Positions 1-5,367 of a stretch of 5,367 nt of DNA are shown in pieces. The stretch's first letter is position 1. Each line of letters opens with the position of its first letter. The notes beneath the pieces were generated by a model. The model ran no database searches, was not told the origin of the DNA, and saw only the letters and a list, made by a program, of their open reading frames with translations. The stretch is from Candidatus Thorarchaeota archaeon (GTDB lineage: Archaea; Asgardarchaeota; Thorarchaeia; Thorarchaeales; Thorarchaeaceae). Made by a program: the position numbers and the translations under genes. The DNA lies in assembly GCA_029855925.1 (NCBI GenBank), contig JAGSHP010000113.1:1-5367 (forward strand). Reading direction: 5' to 3'.

Positions 1-1577
1 AGATTGACATCGAATATGAGCAAAATCATCTTGAATCGGGGGTGGGAATCTCGTCGGTCCTCCCAGTCTTCATCAACGAGGTACCGCACATTGACCAGAC
101 CATCCTGTCCCGTGATGATGAGGGGAACATCGACGAGACCCTCACGCACTCCGATGATTGGATCATAGACAACACTGCCTTTGCAGACTACATGATGGGC
201 CTTGCCGAGTTCTATCTTGGCTATAGGCTGGTGAAGAGCGAGCATCCTGTGGACATTCTTCTCATGGACAGAGTTCTATCGTCTGAGGTCTCTTCATTCT
301 ATGCCGAAACCTCTCCGTGGCGGATTGACTTGGACCACGACTGCGGTCTGATAGGAATAGAGGTCAAAGGTCGGAAGTTCACCAAGACCGACTGGGCGTA
401 TGCTCGAAGGCTCTTTGGCAATCTTGCTCTTGACACCCCACCTGCCCGTGGCGAGTTCATTCATCCAAGAATAGTCACGGAGTTGTTGAGGCGCGGCCCC
501 ATGACCAAAGAGGAGATCATGCAGGTCCTAAACATATCTGGTACAGGTTGGGAGAAACGGTTGGACCGCGTGCTCAAGGAGGCGGTCAAGACCGAGAACG
601 GTATCGGCCCGGTGCTCAAGCGGAAGAAAGAGTACTACCATGCTGTCCCAAGGCTTAGAGATCTTCATCAGCGCATTGCCAACCTTGTTGATGATGTCTG
701 TGGCCGAATCTTCTCAAGTGACGAGTCATTGCTCTACGACCAGCGCTTCAAGGTCAATGGTCGTTGGCTCACAACGAATGACCTTGCATTTCTCAGTCTC
801 ATGTCTCTGTATCTGACAATGGATGCCTGTTGGAACAACCCAACGCTGTTCGTCGGAGTTGCAAAGGACTCGTCCGCCCGCGACTTCAAGTCGCAGCTCC
901 TTCCAGTTCTGAACTATGTTGGGCGCTTCGAGGGCGGATTTGGTCCGCAGGGAGAGGTCCCTGATACGGACAGAATGATTCTACAATGGATCTCGCTGAG
1001 GGAACATGAGACCCTCACCGTCCCCTGGGCAACGTGCGAGTATGACACCGCCTTCAAGACAATCGTGCCGCACCTTGAGAGAAAGCCCGGCATGGTGTCA
1101 GGGGCAAGAAGAAATCAGGTGTCTCTTAACCGGACTTTTGTAAAGGCGTACTTTCAGCTATCACAGGCACAGAGCGATCCAAAACTGAGAAGCAACGTAC
1201 TTCTCTATGACCGGCTCGTCTATCCGGACTTTGACTCGGGAGATGACCAGACCCTTGTACTGAAACATGATTATAATAATCAGCCTGAGCGACTCGCCGT
1301 CATTCTATATGAAGGTGCGGACAACCCCATTCAGAAGTTCCTGATTACACTATTCAGTCACATGACCCGTCCCAGTATCCCTGAGATGTTCGGTCATGTA
1401 TGGCCCCTCTTCGAGGCCGACAAGATTGCAAAGTATCACTATGATGAACAAGTGCGTGTCATCAGGAGCACACGCAGCTGGTTGTCGGCAAGACCAGAGT
1501 TACGCGAGTACTTGTTCTATCTCGGATCATTTAGAGAACGGAGGTCAGACATTGAACACACAAGAAAATATACCTGA
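1..1577 (+). CDS. nurA: NurA-like 5'-3' nuclease, 5' end outside the window
   Basis: This is probably the nuclease partner of the HerA motor encoded next, acting on DNA ends in the cytoplasm. The frame is open back to the window edge (first full codon at base 3). The first in-frame start, GTG at 42, has no Shine-Dalgarno site at a usable distance, so the true start and the N-terminal Asp-Gly-Ser type motif of NurA probably lie upstream. Counting from that GTG, visible NurA-like elements are a hydrophobic strand ending in LLMDR (Asp76), a strand with VGVAKDS (Lys275) resembling the NurA 'vgvvKds' segment, and a C-terminal WPLFEADKIAK segment (454-464) resembling the 'yPlpLieAHklAk' motif. Residues about 140-205 look like an inserted winged helix. 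At more than 511 residues it is longer than typical NurA (about 330-450). The 3' end overlaps herA by 26 bases. Assignment rests on motif memory plus the herA neighbour; exact catalytic residues are not proven. Confidence 0.8.
   Translation, partial: IDIEYEQNHLESGVGISSVLPVFINEVPHIDQTILSRDDEGNIDETLTHSDDWIIDNTAFADYMMGLAEFYLGYRLVKSEHPVDILLMDRVLSSEVSSFYAETSPWRIDLDHDCGLIGIEVKGRKFTKTDWAYARRLFGNLALDTPPARGEFIHPRIVTELLRRGPMTKEEIMQVLNISGTGWEKRLDRVLKEAVKTENGIGPVLKRKKEYYHAVPRLRDLHQRIANLVDDVCGRIFSSDESLLYDQRFKVNGRWLTTNDLAFLSLMSLYLTMDACWNNPTLFVGVAKDSSARDFKSQLLPVLNYVGRFEGGFGPQGEVPDTDRMILQWISLREHETLTVPWATCEYDTAFKTIVPHLERKPGMVSGARRNQVSLNRTFVKAYFQLSQAQSDPKLRSNVLLYDRLVYPDFDSGDDQTLVLKHDYNNQPERLAVILYEGADNPIQKFLITLFSHMTRPSIPEMFGHVWPLFEADKIAKYHYDEQVRVIRSTRSWLSARPELREYLFYLGSFRERRSDIEHTRKYT
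1540..1545 (+). promoter_or_regulatory. Shine-Dalgarno site that fixes the herA start
   Basis: GGAGGT, a full match to the anti-Shine-Dalgarno core, ends 6 bases before the TTG at 1552. It lies inside the nurA reading frame. It decides in favour of the TTG start over the first ATG in the same frame at 1396, which would place 52 residues without HerA character in front of the protein and overlap nurA by 182 bases. Confidence 0.85.
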
Positions 1578-3420
1578 GAACCTGTTTACAGACTTTGATG
1601 GCACATTTGATGGCATTCTTGCTAGGGTGGTCTCGGTACCCGCCAACTACACGTCGGAATGGTCGGGCACTGCAGCTCGTTATGAGTGCAAGATCAAGGT
1701 CCGGTACAACAAGGAGCTCATGTCACAGCTTGAGGAGGGAATGATGCTCGCAGTGCCGAATTTCAGAGGGAAGTCAAAGAAGAGTATCAAGAGCAACATT
1801 CAGCGCTACACGGTCATGGTGATCTCAAAAGTCTGGCCTCAGCACTACGGTCTCAGAGGAGTCAGTGATAGTCACTACATTCCGCTGCAGCTGGAGGTGA
1901 TTGAGCAGGCTGTTGAGGACTGGGACACGGACGATCAGACAACCATGCTTGTGGAGATGTCGGCAATTCCCATAAACTATGACCTGGTGGTCATGCCCGA
2001 CGGGGAGATTGAGTTCAGGAAGGGCTTTTCATATCCCCTCCTCGGTTCGAAAGTCTTTGTTCTGAGCATGGAGACCATTGATCACGTGTACAACGCCCGG
2101 GTCCGAGAGGCCCTTGGAGTGACACGGAAGAGGACGGTCTCTGATCCACGCAAGGACCCACGGGTCGGCGTGCTGCGGATGTTTCAGGAGTCTGAGGCAG
2201 AAATTCCTGTCTATGTCGACCTTGAGAAGCTTGTCCGTTATCACTTCGGAGTCTTCTCGTTCACTGGTGGCGGGAAGAGCAACCTGCTATCGAACCTGTT
2301 CAGGCGAATCCTCTATCACAGCCCTGACACAAAACTGGTCATCTTTGACATCAGTTGCGAGTATCCCTTCCTGCTCAGTGATGTGCTGCTCGACCCGAAG
2401 ATACCCAGCTCTGTCATTCTGGAGCAGGAGGCAAAGAGCGGCGCGGACTTTGCACGCTCGATAGTCAAGCCTCGTGATTTTGAGGATGATCCGCGGGCAT
2501 CCAAGATTCTTGAGTCCGTCTTTGATCGGGGAGGAGTCACCTTCTATAGTCCCCCCTCTACCCAGGTCCCGACTTACGGGTCCATACTGTCCGAGATTCG
2601 GACTCTACGAAACGGCAGTTCCGACCGACCAAACTATGTTCAGGCAATGGATGACATTCTATACTCGGTTCTTGGGTGGATGGGTTCGTGGGGCAAGTCT
2701 GAAGGGGATACGATAGATGGTCAGTTCGTTGACCATCTCTCCAAGGCAGCAATTGATGCTATGACCCGCTTCAAGGTTAATGATAGGGCGAACATCTACG
2801 CATGGGCCTCGACAAGGGACTCGTTGAAGGTCTCAATTGCAAGGGCTCAGGAGACAAAGCAGAGCGGTGTGACGGTCTCCGAGATTCTGAAGATGCTGGG
2901 TGGCGAAGAGCGGCTCATCATCATCTCTATTGCAGATCCCGATACGCTCCGGGAACTTGTGATTCGTCTGACCAGCGCGGCCCTGAAGTACCGTAAGAAG
3001 TCCTTTGAGATCAAGCCTCACCTTTTGTTCGTGTTTGATGAGGCTCAGGAGTTCATTCCCAGCCGCGCCTCTGGTCAACTTGAAGACTGTAGTCGTGCTG
3101 TAGAGCGATTGCTCAGACAGGGTCGGAAATATGGTCTGGGTGGTGCCATTGCAACACAGAGGATTGCCTATCTGAACACGAATATCCTGCAGCAACTTCA
3201 CACGTTCTTTGTCGGAACCCTTCCACGACCATATGACCGTACTGTGGTTAGCAGCTCGTTTCAGATTGATCTTAGCATCCTGGACAAGACCCTCGAGTTC
3301 CCGCCTGGTTCATGGCTGCTCTCAAGTTACATTGCCACGGGGATTGACAACGTTCCCATCTTTGTCAAGGCAGACAACTCTGAAGATGTCTTGAGGGCAC
3401 AGGTTGAAAAGCAGACCTGA
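1552..3420 (+). CDS. herA: HerA-like hexameric DNA translocase/ATPase
   Basis: 622 residues from the TTG start. HerA is a FtsK/VirB4-like ring ATPase that pumps DNA and works with NurA in end resection. Residues about 20-160 form a beta-rich N-terminal region matching the position of the HAS-barrel. The RecA-type core follows: Walker A SFTGGGKS (236-243, Lys242), a strand with FDISCEYP (265-272), like the HerA 'DphgEY' motif, Walker B LLFVFDEAQ (491-499, Asp496, Glu497), and QGRKYG (523-528) followed by ATQR (534-537), matching the HerA 'GRKfG...SQRP' sensor/arginine region. The first P-loop Gly is Ser here. About 220 residues separate the core halves, where HerA carries its helical insertion; the protein is longer than the roughly 500 residues of typical archaeal HerA. 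The TTG start and 26-base overlap with nurA suggest translational coupling. A divergent HerA-family ATPase with another role is the main alternative. Confidence 0.92.
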   Translation: MNTQENIPENLFTDFDGTFDGILARVVSVPANYTSEWSGTAARYECKIKVRYNKELMSQLEEGMMLAVPNFRGKSKKSIKSNIQRYTVMVISKVWPQHYGLRGVSDSHYIPLQLEVIEQAVEDWDTDDQTTMLVEMSAIPINYDLVVMPDGEIEFRKGFSYPLLGSKVFVLSMETIDHVYNARVREALGVTRKRTVSDPRKDPRVGVLRMFQESEAEIPVYVDLEKLVRYHFGVFSFTGGGKSNLLSNLFRRILYHSPDTKLVIFDISCEYPFLLSDVLLDPKIPSSVILEQEAKSGADFARSIVKPRDFEDDPRASKILESVFDRGGVTFYSPPSTQVPTYGSILSEIRTLRNGSSDRPNYVQAMDDILYSVLGWMGSWGKSEGDTIDGQFVDHLSKAAIDAMTRFKVNDRANIYAWASTRDSLKVSIARAQETKQSGVTVSEILKMLGGEERLIIISIADPDTLRELVIRLTSAALKYRKKSFEIKPHLLFVFDEAQEFIPSRASGQLEDCSRAVERLLRQGRKYGLGGAIATQRIAYLNTNILQQLHTFFVGTLPRPYDRTVVSSSFQIDLSILDKTLEFPPGSWLLSSYIATGIDNVPIFVKADNSEDVLRAQVEKQT

Positions 3421-3439
3421 TGCCATCGGTTCAATTTTG

Positions 3440-3448
3440 AAAAAGAAA
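3440..3448 (-). terminator. T-rich tract, likely archaeal terminator of the minus-strand gene
   Basis: Read on the minus strand this is TTTCTTTTT, about 50 bases after the stop of the membrane-protein gene. Archaeal RNA polymerase stops at U-rich tracts without needing a hairpin. On the plus strand the 75-base convergent gap offers only a TTTT within a small inverted repeat TTCAA-TT-TTGAA (3430-3441), a weak candidate for ending the nurA-herA transcript. Confidence 0.45.
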
Positions 3449-3495
3449 GGGTGAGTCGAGCCAGATCACAACCAGGCCCGACCAGTCCATGACTA

Positions 3496-4662
3496 CTAGG
3501 TTGCCTCAGTAATGGATGCATCTTCGTCATCGTCCGCATCCGACGCCTCAATCACAGGATGCTTGTCCTCTCTTGGTTCGTCAATGAATACTAGGTACGG
3601 AAATGATGCCTTGACAAGGTTGTCCAGAACGCCAACAACATTTGCGTCCACTCGCACCGCATCCGACTTTAGTTCGAGAAAGAGCGGATCAGGAATCGAG
3701 TCTATTGCCATCTTGAGCGAACGGCGAGCAAAATAGGTTGCTTGTTCGCAGATGAGCAGAATAGCCAGATCCTCACGCCATTCAAAGAGCAATGTCATCT
3801 GTGTGATGTCAATTCGCTTGAGCTGAGCCTTCGTGTGCAGAGTCTCTGAGAGCACCGACGATATCGCGGATATGGACATGCTCATCAGCTGGTCTGGAAT
3901 GACGAGCTTCTCGAGACCTCGTGTCTGGATTGCACGTGAATAGACCGCAATTCCTGTGGAATTGAAGATTATGATTCTGAATAGCGGCGTTGGTAACCTG
4001 TACAAGTAGTTGGGATTTCCCAGGTAGACTCCAATCAGCAAGACCAATCCGATGAACGTTATCAAATCGCCAAGCTCATACACTGACAGCTCAGCAATGG
4101 ACTTGATTGAGAAGAAGTTGCCAAGAATGGGCGGGATTCCAGCGACGGCTAAGATCAACAGGGCCGAGGTCTCAATCATCCCCTCGCGTTCGTGACTTAT
4201 CCTCCAGCTCTTGATCGAGACAACCGCTCCGAACAAGAACGCACTTATGCGAATAGCATCGTGAGCAAAGTCATTTGCCATCGTCAGCTGAGTGATGCTT
4301 GTCCCAAGAGAGACTATGACCGCTGTAGTGATCAGTCCCATGCCGACAAACGCGCTCATTATTGCCAGACGGACTAGGTGAGGCTTCAGGCGCGACACCT
4401 GCTCGAAGTGGACATACAGTGCGTAGTACATGAAGATGTATGCAAAGCCATTCGCCAAGACTGACGTATTGGATTCCAAGAAGTCTGGTAGGAACGGCCG
4501 GAATGCCCACAGAGTGAGGCCGATGATGCCGAAGATTAACGCTATTGTTAGAACATGCGCGTGCCGGTTCTTTCTGAATGTCTGATAGATGAACAGTAGG
4601 ACCAGCAGCAGTAGAACAATCCAAAGTGCGAGAACGACCATGTTCTCAGGTTGTAGTTGCAC
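3496..4662 (-). CDS. Seven-helix membrane protein with C-terminal longin/roadblock-like domain
   Basis: 388 residues; no specific name is recognised. Seven hydrophobic helices lie at about 8-27, 37-57, 66-86, 98-120, 133-151, 162-184 and 196-215. Basic residues sit in the loops after helices 1, 3 and 5 (Arg30-Lys31-Arg33, Arg91-Lys93, Lys151-Arg154), which puts the N-terminus outside and the C-terminus in the cytoplasm. The 7-TM region resembles the sensor region at the front of some histidine kinases, but no kinase domain follows. Instead residues about 225-355 run strand-strand-helix-three strands-helix-helix, the order of longin domains and close to roadblock/LC7. The last 25 residues are strongly acidic (DADDDED). 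The GTG start at 4662 has GGAG 9 bases upstream; an ATG at 4641 is an alternative without a good site. A signalling or membrane-recruiting role, perhaps with small GTPases, is inference. The gene is convergent to herA and divergent from the iron-sulfur protein gene. Confidence 0.82.
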   Translation of the reverse strand: MQLQPENMVVLALWIVLLLLVLLFIYQTFRKNRHAHVLTIALIFGIIGLTLWAFRPFLPDFLESNTSVLANGFAYIFMYYALYVHFEQVSRLKPHLVRLAIMSAFVGMGLITTAVIVSLGTSITQLTMANDFAHDAIRISAFLFGAVVSIKSWRISHEREGMIETSALLILAVAGIPPILGNFFSIKSIAELSVYELGDLITFIGLVLLIGVYLGNPNYLYRLPTPLFRIIIFNSTGIAVYSRAIQTRGLEKLVIPDQLMSMSISAISSVLSETLHTKAQLKRIDITQMTLLFEWREDLAILLICEQATYFARRSLKMAIDSIPDPLFLELKSDAVRVDANVVGVLDNLVKASFPYLVFIDEPREDKHPVIEASDADDDEDASITEAT

Positions 4663-4671
4663 ACTTCAACA

Positions 4672-4675
4672 CTCC
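4672..4675 (-). promoter_or_regulatory. Shine-Dalgarno site of the membrane-protein gene
   Basis: GGAG on the minus strand, 9 bases before the GTG at 4662. It supports GTG at 4662 over the in-frame ATG at 4641, which is preceded only by the weak CTGAG. Confidence 0.5.
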
Positions 4676-4698
4676 AGGTTGGGCTTTCATTGCAATTT

Positions 4699-4714
4699 TC
4701 CATGCTCACATGGA
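4699..4714. repeat. Inverted repeat TCCATG-ctca-CATGGA, possible operator
   Basis: Perfect 6-base arms separated by 4 bases, flanked by short A/T-rich stretches. It lies in the divergent intergenic region, about 25 bases downstream of the proposed minus-strand TATA-like box, near where transcription would begin. A dimeric repressor could bind here. A repeat this short can also arise by chance. Confidence 0.3.
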
Positions 4715-4723
4715 TTTTGCGCC

Positions 4724-4738
4724 ATATTATCTTTCTTT
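4724..4738 (-). promoter_or_regulatory. Candidate BRE/TATA promoter of the membrane-protein gene
   Basis: Read on the minus strand: AAAGAAAGATAATAT, a purine-rich BRE-like stretch followed by an A/T-rich TATA-like box (4724-4731). Spacing of about 25 bases to the start site would place transcription initiation near 4700 and give a leader of about 40 bases that contains the GGAG site. The layout is consistent, but the box is not a strong match to the archaeal consensus. Confidence 0.35.
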
Positions 4739-4831
4739 GACTGTATCCCACGAGCAATGGTGTTCAAGTCAGAGAAATATGAGGTCCGGTTCGAGTCTCA
4801 CACAGTGGCGACATGATGCCCTTATTCCGTC

Positions 4832-4843
4832 ATACCTAAAAGT
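4832..4843 (+). promoter_or_regulatory. Weak candidate TATA-like box before the iron-sulfur protein gene
   Basis: ATACCTAAAAGT lies about 35-45 bases before the ATG at 4877. No Shine-Dalgarno site precedes that ATG, so a short-leader or leaderless transcript starting around 4865 would fit a box here. A second possibility is GAAATATG at 4774-4781, which would give a leader of about 70 bases. Neither has a convincing consensus. Confidence 0.2.
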
Positions 4844-4876
4844 GATGCACTTGGGTCTCAGACTGAGTCGATCGAC

Positions 4877-5367
4877 ATGACGGTAGATGTTGCACGAGGC
4901 CTTGCTCGAGGATCACGATGGCTGAAAGCCAACACGAAGCGGCTCGCCTTCAAGAAACTGAAGAAGGACATCATAGATCGGGAAGCCTGTACTGAATGTG
5001 GCGCCTGTGTTGCCAATTGTCCTGAGAATGCTCTGAGTCTTGTTGAGGCAGATGACAAGTTCACCCCTACTCTGACAGGCAAATGCACAGCCTGCGGAAT
5101 CTGCTATGTCGTCTGCCCAAGGACGCACGTGTTCTGGGACGACCTTCTTGGCAAATACAAGAGCGTCTGGCAGGCTCGTGTCAATGGATCACACAGGGGC
5201 CAGAATGGCGGTGTGGCCAGTGCAATTGCCGCGTACATGTTGGAGGAGAAGCTTACAGATGGTGTGGTGGTCGTCTCCCATGATCCTGACCGCAAGTGGA
5301 GACCCATTCCCGCAGTGGTGACCAATCCTGACGCCGTTATTGCTTCTGGTGGCACATGGTATACACA
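4877..5367 (+). CDS. FrhB/FdhB-family F420 hydrogenase/dehydrogenase beta subunit-like protein, 3' end outside the window
   Basis: 163 residues are visible and the frame runs off the window. Two ferredoxin-type [4Fe-4S] motifs are complete: C-x2-C-x2-C-x3-CP at Cys38/41/44/48 and again at Cys70/73/76/80. Residues 108-133 then match the start of the FrhB/FdhB N-terminal domain (GQNGGVASA, then a helix, then LTDGVVVV), and 145-163 match the next 'pvvattpeeileaaGtkYt' segment. Members bind flavin and pass electrons between cofactor F420 and iron-sulfur clusters, often as subunits of hydrogenase, formate dehydrogenase, FpoF/FqoF or ferredoxin-linked complexes; some act on other substrates. The basic N-terminal 30 residues (many Lys/Arg) have no recognised role. 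ATG at 4877 is the only start after the in-frame stop at 4814, and it lacks a Shine-Dalgarno site. Which complex it serves cannot be told from this window. Confidence 0.9.
   Translation, partial: MTVDVARGLARGSRWLKANTKRLAFKKLKKDIIDREACTECGACVANCPENALSLVEADDKFTPTLTGKCTACGICYVVCPRTHVFWDDLLGKYKSVWQARVNGSHRGQNGGVASAIAAYMLEEKLTDGVVVVSHDPDRKWRPIPAVVTNPDAVIASGGTWYT

Noticed and set aside
42..44. GTG as the start of the nuclease gene
   Set aside because: The frame stays open to the window edge, no Shine-Dalgarno site precedes it at a suitable distance, and the N-terminal NurA motif is missing, so the gene most likely starts upstream.
1396..1551. N-terminal 52-residue extension of HerA from an ATG at 1396
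   Set aside because: It reads out of frame through the conserved nurA C-terminus, has no domain character, and the GGAGGT before TTG 1552 explains the start better.
2833..3201. 122-codon open frame antisense to herA
   Set aside because: It lies opposite the conserved Walker B and sensor region of herA and its translation shows no recognisable motif; a coding shadow.
4271..4624. 117-codon frame on the minus strand
   Set aside because: It is an out-of-frame reading of the N-terminal half of the 7-TM gene, whose own frame has clean membrane helices and positive-inside loops.
4788..4799. GGTTCGAGTCTC, like the T-loop of a tRNA
   Set aside because: The flanking bases do not form a T-stem beyond two pairs and no D-arm, anticodon arm or acceptor stem can be built around it.
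4626..4880. 84-codon plus-strand frame ending in TGA that overlaps the ATG at 4877 as ATGA
   Set aside because: The overlap looks like translational coupling, but the frame starts antisense to the 7-TM gene, has no ribosome site and gives a low-complexity, motif-free protein.

Overview
The window looks archaeal, with roughly balanced base composition (about half G+C, judged by eye). The evidence is a NurA-type nuclease paired with a HerA-type hexameric ATPase, an F420 hydrogenase/dehydrogenase beta-subunit (FrhB/FdhB) type iron-sulfur flavoprotein, GTG and TTG start codons with purine-rich Shine-Dalgarno sites, and a 7-TM protein with a longin/roadblock-like tail. The last type of architecture, with this base composition, would fit an Asgard archaeon (for example a Thorarchaeota-like lineage), but that placement is inference, not proof.

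Layout: (1) Bases 1-1577, plus strand: a NurA-like nuclease whose 5' end lies before the window. (2) Bases 1552-3420, plus strand: a HerA-like ATPase/translocase. It starts at a TTG inside the end of nurA, behind a full GGAGGT, so the two genes form a tightly coupled unit. (3) Bases 3421-3495: a short convergent gap with a T-rich tract suited to ending the minus-strand transcript. (4) Bases 4662-3496, minus strand: a seven-helix membrane protein with a soluble C-terminal domain of longin-like strand/helix order and an acidic tail. (5) Bases 4663-4876: a 214-base divergent intergenic region with a plausible minus-strand promoter, a Shine-Dalgarno site and a small inverted repeat. (6) Bases 4877-5367, plus strand: the start of an FrhB/FdhB-family protein with two N-terminal [4Fe-4S] motifs, cut by the window end.

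How the genes work together: NurA and HerA form a known complex in archaea in which the HerA motor drives DNA through or past the NurA nuclease for DNA end resection. Mre11 and Rad50, their usual partners, are not in the window; the gene after herA is convergent, so they cannot lie directly downstream in the same operon. The membrane protein and the redox protein are divergently transcribed and have no evident functional link to the nuclease pair. The most unusual items are the winged-helix-like insert in NurA, the non-canonical first P-loop residue in HerA, and the 7-TM/longin-like fusion.
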